Shown piece after piece: positions 1 to 21,616 of a stretch of 64,000 nt of DNA (position 1 is the stretch's first letter; each line of letters opens with the position of its first letter). The stretch covers positions 20,877,646 to 20,941,645 of the forward strand of contig CM022670.1 in NCBI GenBank assembly GCA_012295275.1. Direction: 5' to 3'. A program made the translations under genes and the position numbers. Origin of the DNA: Chrysomallon squamiferum. Lineage: Eukaryota; Mollusca; Gastropoda; Neomphalida; Peltospiridae. Under the pieces are notes generated by a model. It saw nothing but the letters and a program-made list of their open reading frames with translations, was not told where the DNA came from and searched no databases.

Positions 1-149
1 TTTGCAATAATAATAATAATAATAATTAAATAAAAAATAATTTTAAAATTAATTTTAACATTATAAAGAGTTATGCATTTGTTCAAAAGATGTTGTCAAA
101 TAGAAAACATCACGCCGAAACTAATTAAAATAAGTTGAAACTCACTCAC

Positions 150-761
150 CAGAGAAAGAAACGTCGTCGTGGTGATGGTGACATTGTCGACGTTGTCCTG
201 CTGCGTTTCGCAGTAATCTCCAGTGTAATTTTGTAGACAAGCACATCTGATTTTACATGACGACATGAACACACACGTCCCGCCATTCAAACACACAGAA
301 CTCATCAACTTACACAGGTTCAAACCACGGCACGTCGTTGTGTCTGGCGTCGTTGAATTGGTCGGCAGAACTATATTACTTGCAGATGACGTCGATGACG
401 GTGTATCTTCATTTGCTGACGACAAAGACGTTACTGTTGATGATTTCGAAGATGTCGATTCCTGAATGAGTGATGTCTGAACACTGGTGTTCACTGATAA
501 TGATGATGTTGTTGACAATGTCGTCGACGACATCTCGTTCTTCTCGCAGGATGATCCTGTATACCCAGGAACACATTCACATTTTATAGTACACGAGGTC
601 CAGTTAAACACACAAGTTCCATCGTTTAAACAAGCAGACGAGAAATCACAGTAATTAAAATTACACACGGGATTTGACTGACGTTTTTCTCTTTGTGCCG
701 AAATTCTATTGACACCAGTCAAAAACATGACAGAAAACACAAGTATCAAGCTGAACTCCAT
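150..761 (-). CDS. EGF-like repeat secreted/membrane protein, first coding exon (partial gene)
   Basis: The exon opens with ATG at 761 and reads leftwards for 204 codons to a consensus splice donor (GTGAGTG, minus strand) just left of 150; the rest of the gene is outside the window. Residues 1-22 form a hydrophobic signal peptide followed by a furin-like REKR at 24-27. An EGF-like module spans about 33-72, a Ser/Thr-rich mucin-like linker 75-143, and a second EGF-like module 144-184. Each module has eight cysteines rather than six and ends in the usual CxCxxxYTGxxC pattern. Several NxS/T glycosylation sites are visible. The layout suggests an adhesion or receptor ectodomain whose membrane segment would lie in the next exon. 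The ligand is unknown. The reading frame also stays open past the donor into apparent intron, so a single-exon secreted form ending near 96 is possible. Confidence 0.75.
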
Positions 762-2686
762 TACTGAACGATTCCTACACTCAGAAAAACGTTCTTAATA
801 ATAATAAGCATCTTATACAAGGTCTTTTTCCCTTCTACCGTGGATTCATAACTCAAGCTTACTCGTATATTAATTCAAATCGTACATCATGATGGCAAAT
901 TAATTCAGAGAAATAATACATACATACATACATACATATATACATATACTTACATACATACTTTAACACGAATAAAAACTATGCTAGTTGAACAAACGTG
1001 TTATACATATAAACTTACTGTCACTTATAATTAATATTGTCTGTCAACAAACCCCTAGCAGCAGGTACGTTAGAAAATAAATAATAATAAATAATTCGGT
1101 TATACGGAAGGCTACGCTACACAGTACCGAACATATACATTTACCACGTTACAGTTATAAACAGTAAAATAAAAACCAACTGATGTAGATCACATTACGG
1201 ATTTCCTTCAAACTATAATTAAACAAATGACCACTGTCTACCTCTCTCTCTGTTTGTGTGTTCCTCTCTCGCTCCCTCGTGGTAATAACATACGTCCAAA
1301 TGGCGGTCAAGCTTGAAGTATTTCTGTAAAGTAAATCGCAAAAGCGATCACTCATCCGCTCTCCGTAATTGTCTCTTAACATCTGTGTAGCGCTGGTAGG
1401 TTTGAACGTTGTCGTTTTATTTACATGCTGCTCCTGGCAAAAAGTGATTCACCGGGTCCACGTACCCGCTTCGTTAGAAGCTTTTCACTGGTGGCTGGTG
1501 ACCTCCGCGCATCGACCAATCTCTCAGATGAATTAACTGTCGAACAGGTTCAGTGAACGCAGTGGCGGATTTGGGTGGGTGGTGAAAAGAAGGGGTGTAT
1601 TCTATTTATTTGTAGATGGTGGTCGAGAGTTAGCCGTCATTTTGTTTGTTTTTATGTTAATCTTACTCTTGTTGTAACATTTGTGATTCTGTTTTAGTGA
1701 CTCAGTGACTGGTCTGATTGTTGACTGATTGACTGACTGACTTGAGTGTGTTTTCATTTTATTTACACAAGCTACAGTTTGTGTATTTTTATTTGTGTAC
1801 CTTCATTTGTTGTTTAATTTGTTTTCTTTTTATAGAATAAAAAATAAAATAATAAAATAAACAATTACAAAAAAAAAAAAAATACATAGAATACACAGTT
1901 TAATGGTGCGTAGCAAAGTATTTACATAAATTGTTGCTATATAATATACACGCAGTGCGAAATTATGATTATTATTCCATTCATAAATTCATGACACAAG
2001 TATTTTTGTGCAAGTTATCTAAAACAAGGAAAACGTTTTTTTTAATTCAAAACTTTATACAGTGTATATGTAGTAGTGTAATGTTATAAAAATTCGACAG
2101 ATAACGCACACACTGTTTTGGTTATTAATATGCTTCGGTTATATCTGTTTATATAGCAAACATTCAGTCCTCGAGATTTATTACTGTTATATCACTACGT
2201 ATAATATTAAATCTGTTATTTACAGTGATATACAATAATAATAGTAGCATTTGTTGTTGTTGTAGTTGTATTAGTAGTAATACTGGAAGCAGAAATAGTT
2301 GTAGTAGTGTTAATAATAATAGCTGTAGTGGTAGTAGTTTTTATAGCAGTTAAGAAATCAAGTTCATTTTATCTATGAGTTTTCAACTATGTGTGAGGAT
2401 GGTGTTTGTAATCTATACGAGTCATCTTTCGATAAAAACAAAAACATAAAAACATCCGGGAAATGCTGAATGAATACAACATGAGCTGACACGCCTGTGA
2501 AGATTGTGTTCATGATAAGTTTTTGATAGTAATCACACTGTCGTTTATCAGCTGGTAAGTACATAGATCAAGCCATGGTATCGGCTTGTACCATCTATTG
2601 ACTGGGAGGTGCCAGATAACTACATTTTCAGTATTTTAAAATATCTTACCTCTAAGATCAGTTACTACTATTTTATTATTGTTTTA

Positions 2687-2761
<75 letters not shown>

Positions 2762-2762
2762 T
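2687..2762. repeat. (ATT)n microsatellite
   Basis: Near-perfect TTA/ATT trinucleotide run followed by a T-rich stretch. Confidence 0.95.
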
Positions 2763-3386
2763 TATTTTTTTTTTTTTTTTAATGACAATCTGAAATAATC
2801 TGTTGATTTTTGGTTTCCTATGTAGACAAATCTACATTTGGATTTGGATTTATTTATTTTGTGTGGAATGGAAAATCAACCATAGAGGGAAACTAGATAT
2901 TATGAATTAATAATAATAGTTCGTTCTGTTGCCATCAACTACAATAAACAAACAAACAAATAAATAAATAAATAAATATTATTCTACACTTAACACTCAT
3001 GACAACAAACAAACAAAATGATTTTCCGTTGTTATTTCTTCTCTTCTTTTTTCTTTTCTCTTTTCACTGCTGTTATTGTATTTGTCGTTATTCAAAACCA
3101 TTGAAGTTTGGTTATGTGTCATTCTATGTATTATACTTCAAGAATATATCACGCGGGTCGCGACTATCTGCGCTTTCACTATATTTGATTTAGCAAAGAA
3201 CCACTATTTAACGGTAGTTATTCAATGTGATTCAATACATATTAAAATACACTTAAAAAATAAAAAATTGAAATAAATACAAAACAGAAGCTACACTTCC
3301 TCGTTTCATTAACCAATGAGAAACGAATTATTGTGTATTGCACTGAAGCGAATGTGAGATGCAAATATGACAGGTGTTTGGTGGTA

Positions 3387-3470
3387 ATTCAGTGGTACAG
3401 GAGTGCAGTTAAGGATCGACAGATTGCAGTTCAATCCTTGTCAGTGCGCTCATTTTGTTATTTCCCATGT
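3387..3470 (+). repeat. Diverged tRNA-derived SINE-like sequence
   Basis: A segment resembling an RNA polymerase III A box (TGGTAATTCAGTGGTA) is followed about 35 bases later by a B-box-like GCAGTTCAATCC. The flanking tail GTTATTTCCCA recurs at 45140 at nearly the same distance from a shared AGGATCGAC. It cannot fold as a clean tRNA cloverleaf, so I read it as a SINE relic rather than a tRNA gene. Confidence 0.35.
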
Positions 3471-6074
3471 TCTTTAGTGCCCAACAGATGATATATGACA
3501 GTGCTTATGTTCTTCTGTTTATGAAAATAAATAAGAAAGACCAAACTTTTACGTGTAGTGCAACACATTTCTACTTTTAATATTTCAATGTCTTTCGTGT
3601 GTGTACATCGCGTGATAGTTGTAGATTAAACGAGTGTTTATTAAATAGCTTTGATGATCCAAACCCTTCCCACATTTTTTCGTTCTGGATTTGCACCTTC
3701 TTTATTTTAACATTAACTGCACATATTATAGTTTCAGGTGAAAATGTTTGAAAATCTCTTTCACTGTACAGAATTCACAATGAAAGGGAGTCGACTATAA
3801 TCGTCTTTTTACTCTCTACTGATTTGCTGGTGGGTTATTTTTTTTTTTGAATAATTTGCATATAATTAACATGTTGAGAAAGTTTTGCTTTATTGTCTTG
3901 ATAAAAAAAAAAAAGTTATGTGCAAATATAATATTCTCATTCAAAATTCAGTCGCACACGCTGAGTAACGAATGACCTCTTTTTATATAAGGAAATAAAA
4001 AAAAGTTTTCATTGCAAAGGGTGGGTGTCTCTTTTCACAACAGTTCGAATCGACTATGTTGTCACAGCAGTGCATGTCACGATTTGTCGAAACAGAAAAA
4101 TTATAAATTATAAATATATTCTAAATCGACAGTTACATTATAAATGCATTTCCTTTTTTTATGGTTTGCATAACGTATAAATAAACGTTAGAGCACGTTT
4201 TGCCATCTGTTACGATTCGAATGAATGTCAGAAAGAAATGGTTGTTTAATAATATGTGAATATAATTTTGATATTAGCAGATAACGTTTCAAGTATGTGG
4301 ATCCACTATAATGATCATTTAAAAAAAGGTAATGGACTTTTAAAAGATATGTTTATCTGTGGATGTATCCGATTAAGCACAATGTAGATACAACTCAGTA
4401 AGAATGAAATATTTTTCATAATTTTTTCATTAATTACTTCGTTAATTCAGCATCTGTCTGTCTGTCTGTCTATCTACCTATCTATCTGTCTATTTATCTA
4501 TCTATCCATCTATCTGTCTATCAACCTATCTTTTCCTTTCTTTCTATTTATTTATATATCTCTGTATATATCTATTTACATATCTGTAACGAATTATACA
4601 AATATGATCCACTGTATTCATAAAATAATTCATTCTTCAGCATATATTTTAAAACGAAAGATTAATTAAAGAAATGACAAAATAAGTGATATCTGGTCGA
4701 TCACTAAACGACCAGAAGACTTCAGATATGGATCTTTCTACCTTTTTATACCGTCACTTCTGAAATATATCTTGATCACTTTAAGGCCGGAATTAATAAT
4801 AAAAAAAAAAATTAATATGTTATTTGAAGTGGACTTAAAAAACCAAGCCGTTTGTACTTCTGGTGTGTTAGGACCTTGGGCGAGTTCGTTCTGTAGTTGA
4901 GGACATTCATCATTCGGCGTTAACATATCGACAAACGACAGAACTAATTTTATAATGTTAATTAAACTCGATTTGTCTGTGTGCGTCAGGTTTCCACATC
5001 ACTTGGCTTGACCCGGATGTTTGTTCAACACTTGCTGATTTATCCAAGATTACTACAGAAATTATTGTTTCAATAACAATCTAGCGGAGCAAACCGTTGG
5101 TTTCCGTCGGAACAGATCGACATCAACGTTTCAGATCAAGAGAGAGAGGACAAAGAGCTTTGTTTCAGTACATTCATTCAGGACAAACATCATTATTTCA
5201 TACCAATATGATGGAAAAACATCACTTTTTCATGTCAAGTCCTATAGGATAAACATATTTTCATGCCATTTCTGATAGCAGAGACATCAATCCATATTAG
5301 GTCTAATAAAATACACTTTATTATTTTATATCAAGATCGACATGAGACACAATTAATTATATCAAATATTTTAGAAAGACTTTCTTTAAATTCTATTCAT
5401 GGATACCACTGTTTATTATCCAGTATAAACTGTTTGATAAAGAATAGACATTTATCTCTGTATAATTTCAAAAAGAAAGTATAGACAGATATAATTTTAT
5501 ATCAAATAGATAGATGGAAAAATAGACATTTAGATAGATAAAGGACAGACAGATAAACACAATAGACAAATATAGATATATAGATATAGATATCAAAATA
5601 ACACTTTAATTTCTCCTTGTCTGATATTTTTCTAGATTCGAGCACCGCAGTCATCAGTACAATCAGGATTCCTCTCATCAATGTTAACGATGTTTCTGCC
5701 ATCAAGAACGTACCCAAATTTATAAAAGAAACAAAAACAAATCGCACGAACCTGTACATTCCTAAGACAAAACAAACACATATTAGATACTGGGTTCGTA
5801 TTTTGACAAAACCGAAAGGACGTGTGAATTTAATGTGTTCAGTAGGAAAAGACACGAGTTATCTCCCTGGAGTCGGAGTAAAATTGCCGTAACGTGATAT
5901 TAGTGCGTAAATAATATGGATATATACAAATGCTTGACCTTTTAGTATGAGAAACAGTCAAACTGATAATCAGTGAAAAATACATAACAATAAATTTAGT
6001 TTATCTATTTATTCAGATAATAAAATAAACATAATTGTTATATTTATGTATAAAATAATGGTGAATTAATAATC

Positions 6075-6130
<56 letters not shown>
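6075..6130. repeat. (AAT)n microsatellite
   Basis: Uninterrupted AAT run grading into ATG triplets. Confidence 0.95.
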
Positions 6131-6132
<2 letters not shown>

Positions 6133-6480
6133 TGATGATGGATAAAAATAACAATAACAATAATATTAATAAACACATACAGCCTCAATCATTTTATTAT
6201 GTAACAAAAAAAAAAAAAAAAAAAAGAAAAAGAGCATTTTAAGAGAAAACAATAAACCATTTGCATGTAATATCATATAAATATATTTTTTAAATTAATT
6301 TTAATGCTTATAGAGCTGATGATAATAATAATACGATGATAAAATAACAGTAATATTAATGTTAATAAATACATACGGCCTCAATCATTTTATTTTTGTA
6401 AAAAAAGAGCATTTTAACAGAACACGACAAACAGTTTGCGTGTAATATCATATAACACATTTTTGACATTAATAACATAT
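6131..6480. repeat. Tandem duplication, period about 196 bp
   Basis: Two diverged copies, about 6131-6300 and 6316-6480. They share GCCTCAATCATTTTAT (starts 6182 and 6378), AGAGCATTTTAA and TGTAATATCATATAA in the same order. Confidence 0.7.
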
Positions 6481-7454
6481 CTGATTAAAGATAACTACAG
6501 AAGAATAATGACTAGTTCGTAGCTTCTTAGTCATACAAAAAAATACATATCATATTTTGTATTTCAGAAACACAATTCCAAACAAAAGTAGTGGATAAAA
6601 TATCTGTATCTATCTATATATGGATACAGTATATCCATATCTATCTATCTCGGAAAATCTCATATTTTACAATGTAGTCGACTGATGAGAAAATATGAAT
6701 ACAGGAACAGTAAAAATAATTTCATTTTATATTGCAAATTAATCCGAAAATGTAGGATCAGTTTGTGTAATTACTGCTGAACAATAAACCTTTTGATGTA
6801 GCAGATATATAAATATTATTTTTAATATTGAAAATAAAGGGCCTCTAGTAATTTATTGTGTGTGTGTGTGTGTATTTTAGACACAGGTATATGTATAATA
6901 TGTAGACAAAACAAAAGAAGTCGACAGAGGATATTTACAAGCAGTCTGTTTGTCCCACTTCTGTTATTTATGTACAAACAGGTTATACTAATATCTAAAA
7001 CCGTGATAAAACTATATGTCAATAAACTGACTAGATGGTATATTTTAACAACACAAACTTCTCAGTATTATTTGACTTTATAAAAGACGCATATTGCAAT
7101 GGGAACGGACTAAGTAGCAAATACAATAATATTTAAGGAGACAGTAAACGTTTTAATACAACTGTCGAAGTACAGTGTCACTAACTCACACTTATATACC
7201 CTTTAGAGATGATTATATACGCTAAACCTCTGACACCTACCTAGCTCTATAACGAGGACAATAATAGATACCTTTTGACATATCTGCTTACCCAAGCATT
7301 GAAACAGCGAACACGCAAAACTCCCCAACCAGGAAGTTATATCAGAATCAATCGGATAATACGTTCTAAAGTGTTGTTTCACCTGTACTGCCAAATTAGT
7401 AGTCAGTTATTCGTTTGAAAACATAAAATTTCCACTGATTACAACACTGTGTAA

Positions 7455-11003
<3,549 letters not shown>

Positions 11004-11236
11004 CTCTACTCTCTTGAACCTTGAACCTTGAAAGAAAATTAACGTGCTAATCAGAGTTGTGTGAAGCACGTCTGCGAAGCTCTACTCTTTACATAAACTT
11101 GCTTTTATAATAGATTTACACAGTCTGTATAAACGTGAGGTATGAGCAGTATGTATATGGGTGACTGGTTTCGATTTAGTGTGGAATGAAATCCATGGAT
11201 AAACAAATCGGCGAGGAATTATATGATGGTGTGTGT

Positions 11237-11237
<1 letters not shown>

Positions 11238-11283
<46 letters not shown>

Positions 11284-11296
11284 CACTGTGCATGTT

Positions 11297-11384
<88 letters not shown>
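11238..11384. repeat. Compound (ATT)n-(GA)n microsatellite in the MAM gene 3' region
   Basis: About 45 bases of ATT, a short spacer, then GA from 11300 to 11384. It lies between the stop codon and the candidate poly(A) signal, so it is probably in the 3' UTR. Confidence 0.95.
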
Positions 11385-11387
<3 letters not shown>

Positions 11388-11435
11388 GGGTTATTTACTA
11401 AGTTGATTGTTCTTTTGAAATGATAATTCAAAAGC

Positions 11436-11441
11436 AATAAA
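11436..11441 (+). promoter_or_regulatory. Candidate poly(A) signal of the MAM gene
   Basis: First AATAAA after the stop at 11003, about 430 bases downstream. Chosen by position only. Confidence 0.4.
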
Positions 11442-12015
11442 AATTGCTGCCACCCATTTGGGGGGGGTCTACATTTTTAGGTTTGAACTGTTATGGGAGC
11501 CCTTCGCAAGCAGCAACGAAGTCTGGGTAATTACTTTTATCTTTTTGTATGGAAATGTTCTATGACAGGTTTTAAAATTTTAGATACATCTCAGATTGTG
11601 ATTAAATTTTTGAAGAAATATTGTCTAAAATCGCTTCTATGGCTCGTCTGGAATTAGGGGCCCTGAAGTTTCGCAACAGATACACCCTTGCATATATAAG
11701 TACATGTCAGTCTTTTAATCAGTTTCATGGATAAAAATGTATTTCATAGCCTGTTACTGACGACTTTTAGAACACTATTAAATGTGTTTGTTTTCGTTAG
11801 GAAAATATTCCTTCTTTTATCAATTCATCATCCATTAATTAATTAATTCACTTGTTCGTTCGGTCAGTAATATTTTCATTTATTCGTTATTCATAAATTT
11901 TAATTCGCTGGTTTTTATTTATGGAATTTTGGGGGGTTTGATCGAAAAAATTAATTAATGTTATAATTTGTATTTGTTTATTTGTTTGTTTTTTGCTTAT
12001 TTATTTATTTATTTA

Positions 12016-12026
12016 TAATAATAATA

Positions 12027-12100
<74 letters not shown>
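12016..12100. repeat. AAT/ATT microsatellite
   Basis: Short AAT run passing directly into a long ATT run, so partly self-complementary. Confidence 0.95.
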
Positions 12101-12102
<2 letters not shown>

Positions 12103-12628
12103 TCGTTACTGTCCAAAGATTGCCATCATCTGAATTGCATGAAATAATCTACACATAGTCTATAAAAGACTTTAGAAATTTCTCGAGTTATCTGACGGAA
12201 ATATATAATTATTATTATTTAAGATTACATTATTATATAGTTTTTGTTGTCATTGTTGTAGTAGTTGTTGTTACATCCAGTACGGCAATTATTTCTATAG
12301 TTCGGCACGCTTTGTATCTGCTACCAGGGCTGCACTGTTGGCCTTGCTTTACACGAAACAATAAAAACTTTGTTTGGAAGCATTAATCGTTGCATTATTT
12401 CCTCTTTTAATCTTCGTCCCAGCTGTGATAACACAAACGTATACATGTGCAATGAGCTGTCAAGAAGACCGTTTCACAGGGCCTTCCCTTAGATGTTAAT
12501 TTCTCTTCTCCGGCATTTTCTGCAGTCCGGCAATAGCCAGATCCCAGTGTTGCCGGATTTAAGAGATTCAATCGGTATCAACAATTATTTCGCTGAAAAA
12601 TTACTGATAACATCATAGAATAACAATA

Positions 12629-12629
<1 letters not shown>

Positions 12630-12678
<49 letters not shown>
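12630..12678. repeat. (CA)n microsatellite
   Basis: About 48 bases of pure AC/CA. Confidence 0.95.
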
Positions 12679-12683
<5 letters not shown>

Positions 12684-13031
12684 TATACTTTTGTTGCAAT
12701 AAATTATATAAATAACACTGTTTAGCAAGAACTAGAAAGGAAACATACCAAGAAAAAGGGGAAGGAAAGAAACAAACAAAAAAATAAAAAAAAAAATTAA
12801 AAAAAAACATGACAGGAAAACAAATTCATTTAAATATTGTTAACTGATTGTTTTCCTGAAGACAATTAGAATATATCTGATGTCATCCAACATTTCCTGT
12901 ATTTTATTTCATTTCATATCACGTGATGTTTGTTTATAAAAAAAACACAAAAAAACAACACAATTACCGTTATATGCTGTAAGAGAATTTCCACTTAACG
13001 AAGTTTAAATCACTTTAGCTAAATAACAAAA

Positions 13032-18240
<5,209 letters not shown>

Positions 18241-20643
18241 TCATCATCATTATCATCATTGTCATCGCTTTTAACATTATTTCTTTTACAATATTAACCT
18301 TTAGTTTCCCACGCATTCATTCTTACACGCATGCACTGGCAATGAACATTTATTAAAATATATTTATATTTAGGTATAATATAATCGTCACTGATATTAA
18401 CATTATTTATTTTCATAATATTATTTATTTGCATAATACTAACATTTAGTTAACCACTCACTCAGTTTAATGTTTCATACAGTACGCAGTTACATGAGAT
18501 GGGAACCGGGGAAATCAAATAACAGAAAAGAAAAAGATGAAGCACAGAAATTGTTTAACTTTATATATAATATGTCTGTCTATCTGTATGTGTCTGCACG
18601 TATGTATTTCCTATTACCTTTTGCTTGTATTGTTTGATGGCGTTTTTTTGTTGTTGTTGTTGCTGTTTTGTTGGTGTTTTTGTTGTAGTTTTTTCTTATT
18701 ATTTAATTATTTATTTCGATTTTTTTTTAAATGTTTTACAATTTTTACCATGTTTTAATAATGTACTAACTGCCAATGTTATCTAAATATGATTTTCACT
18801 ACATTTATATATATATTCACTACATACATATATATATATATATATATATCATTTAATTATCAATATAAATTTAATCGAGTCGCGAAATCTTTTTATCATG
18901 TTACTAAAAATAAGTAAACGTAACTTTCTAAAGCAGTCATTGTCGGTGTTCATAATTACATTTCAGAGTGTGAGTCAGGACTATTCCACGGTTTTAAGTG
19001 TGAAAAGAAATATTCTGATCGCCCTTAACTGAACAATTCAACCCGTCATATCGAGCAGGAATTGTGTCTGGAAGACTCTACGCCTGGATGGACGGATCTT
19101 GACGCATTATATGCACATGTACAACACAAAGAAAAGCTATTTCCTTGGAGCGAAATTACTTTGATATCTGTTCTGAAACAAAATGCATCAATACCAAGAA
19201 TATATGGTCTGTCTGTTACTTTAGCTACATAATTATATATATGTAAAATACTGGAAGGAAGGGAAGATATGGAGAGAGGGAGAGAGGGGAAGAGACAGAG
19301 GAGCGGGATGGTGTCATTTACAATAATTTTATTTTATAAATACATGATACGGTATTTTTAGTTTCAGAGCACAAAGCTAAAGAGATTACAACAGTTGCTG
19401 TTTCCGCTATAACGGCTCCATCTTTCTTTTAAACGCTTACATTTTTAATTAATTTAAGTACATTATCTAACTTGAATTGGATAGCTTCTTTATGCTGGAT
19501 TATTCTGTCCAAGGATCACAGATTTGTACAAATAGCTAAATAATGGTATTTTTGTAACAGATTTAAATTTATAAAATACGAATATTGTACTAACATAATT
19601 TATGTACAGTTCTATGGTCGTCGTATGTATAAATTATAAGCTATCAGATTATAAAAGTTAACAAATGAACTTTCACAACGGGCTAATGGAATTCAGTGAC
19701 TTTTGATAATGACGAAAGAAATTATTAACCCTGTTTGTTGCTGACGATTTCCATAACGTTCGTTCATCTGATGAAACTCTCTTTAGTGGATCTAGCGAAA
19801 ACACTGAAAAATGCATGGGACAGTCTGTCGACAACAACAAGCAATGAAACACAGACGTTTACCAACAACAGACAAATGTTATTTGAGGATCTCAGTATGA
19901 TAAAACAGATTGTCATGAATGACAGAAAATAAAGCGTTTCCTAGGAATGTGGAGCAGAGATGTTGAACGTAAGGCGTATGAATAACTAACCATAATAACG
20001 TCCCAAACCTGAATATTTCAAGCACTGAGTTAGACCTAGAATAATACTTGGAGTCAGTCTGTCTGAGAAAAATAATAATCCAAAGTCTGTAATACAGGAT
20101 GTTTCTACTTCTGCTGATTATAAAGATGGATGGACGTGACGTTATTATAGTCAATTATTCTCCGTCAGTTTTGCCAAAAACTTTTTATATCAGAGTTTTC
20201 AGATTTTCGAAATTTAACGTTTAGTTTTATCTGCTACATATCCTTTGTAATATAAATGTTTCAGTTTAATAAAATGGTTCTGTTTTTCTATGCTTTGTAT
20301 GTGGCAGCTGGTATTCACATTTATGTTTCAATTTTTGTTTCGTTGTTGTTGATCATTATTATTGTTGTTGTTGTTGTTATTGTTATTATTATTGTTGCTG
20401 TTGTTTTTGTTGTTTTTGTTGTTGTTATTATTATTATTTTAGGAGGGGCAAGCTTCTATTTTGTTAGCTTATAATATATTAAAATATGGTATTTGTTTTG
20501 TTGGGTTTTTTTATTGTTGTTGTTCTATTTTAAATAGACTCTGCACTGGACATCATATGTTTTCCTATTCTGAGAAACCGTGTTCAGTTAAAGTTTTCTG
20601 TGATAAGAATACAACACAACAACAATAGTAATAATAATATTAC

Positions 20644-20697
20644 AACCACGACGACGAAAGCGATAAGAATATTACAACCACGACGACGAAAGCAATA
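20644..20697. repeat. Short tandem duplication
   Basis: The segment ACAACCACGACGACGAAAGC occurs twice in tandem with an intervening GATAAGAATATT. Confidence 0.85.
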
Positions 20698-20737
20698 ACA
20701 GCAATAACAAAAACAATATTATTATTATTGCTATATA

Positions 20738-20810
20738 CTACTACTACTACTACTACTACTACTGCAACTTCTACTACTACTTCTACTACTACTTCTGCTA
20801 CTACTACTAC

Positions 20811-20841
<31 letters not shown>
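20738..20841. repeat. (ACT)n and (ATT)n compound microsatellite
   Basis: ACT triplets with TTC interruptions followed by ATT triplets. Confidence 0.9.
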
Positions 20842-21268
20842 GATACTACTATCGCATGAAGATTAATAATAATGAAATAATATTAAGAACAACAACAACA
20901 ACAACAACAATTTATTATCATTAACGCGTTGAAACGAGCCTTTAGCAACGCTAATTACTAACATTTTGACACCTTCCCCGACGAAAATGAAAACGGTGCT
21001 AACGTTTTACGTGGAAAGTAGCTAGACAGTTCAGCGAGACCTAGCAGGAAGCCGAACCTAGGAGTCTTCAACGAGTAATTAACCAGCGATATCTGTGATA
21101 TTCTCTGACACACTGACAACGAACGTAAAGATCGTATAATGAGAACCTCCTACCACAAGCACGTAAGAACTTGTTCCATGAAAAACAGTCGTGTACGATC
21201 TGCATTTTGTAAGCCAGTGTCGTACGTTTATTTTGTTTGCTTAAGTAATTTAATACCATAAATAATTT

Positions 21269-21295
21269 TAATTAAATAAATTAATTAATTAATTA

Positions 21296-21352
<57 letters not shown>

Positions 21353-21370
21353 GATGATGATGATGATGAT
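21269..21370. repeat. (AATT)n-(AAT)n-(ATG)n compound microsatellite
   Basis: Three successive simple-repeat blocks with no spacer. Confidence 0.92.
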
Positions 21371-21520
21371 AGTTAAGATAATAAATTAATTAATTAAAAA
21401 GAAGTCAAGCCATAGTTCTTGTTAAAAAATAGTATCGCTAATTCTGTAAAACAAAAAAACAAAACAAAAACACCCACAAAACACCCCCAAAAATGTAATT
21501 TTAAGCATATTTATTTATTT

Positions 21521-21554
21521 AGTAGTAGTTTTAGTAGTAGTAGTAGTAGTTGTA

Positions 21555-21587
<33 letters not shown>

Positions 21588-21616
21588 ATTGTTGTTGTTG
21601 TTGTAGTAGTAGTAAC
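21521..21616. repeat. (AGT)n microsatellite
   Basis: AGT/GTA triplets with occasional GGT and TGT variants. Confidence 0.9.

Larger units (their letters stand above)
762..7454. other. Intergenic region without a supported gene
   Basis: It lies between the divergently transcribed EGF-like and MAM genes, so it should hold both promoters. I see no convincing core promoter. It contains an (ATT)n block, an (AAT)n block, short CTGT/CTAT repeats near 4450-4510, a diverged tRNA-like SINE near 3387 and a duplicated segment near 6131-6480. The open frames here lack domain signatures. The longest, about 5636-5892 on plus, follows a possible acceptor but matches nothing I know. Confidence 0.6.
11442..13031. 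other. Intergenic region, no gene seen
   Basis: Repeat-rich spacer between the MAM gene and the lectin gene. It contains an AAT/ATT block at 12016-12100 and (CA)n at 12630-12678. A GC-richer patch at 12280-12570 has GCCGG words suggestive of an old element, but I could not define its ends. Confidence 0.55.

Noticed and set aside
3387-3460. Possible functional tRNA gene
   Set aside because: Arms do not pair into a cloverleaf and no anticodon loop is evident; a SINE relic fits better.
5636-5892. 85-codon frame after an acceptor-like site, less AT-rich than its surroundings
   Set aside because: No domain, no partner exon found, and the opposite strand is equally open. Kept only as a remark in the gap description.
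12280-12570. Possible transposon with GCCGG-containing ends
   Set aside because: No matching inverted ends or target duplication could be defined.
18966-19030. EGF-like fragment CESGLFHGFKCEKKYSD after a good acceptor
   Set aside because: Only two or three cysteines before a stop; too short to separate from chance.
19735-19932. Amphipathic 65-residue frame resembling a GAIN helical segment
   Set aside because: No acceptor or donor in the right place and no alignable identity with receptor exons 8-9.
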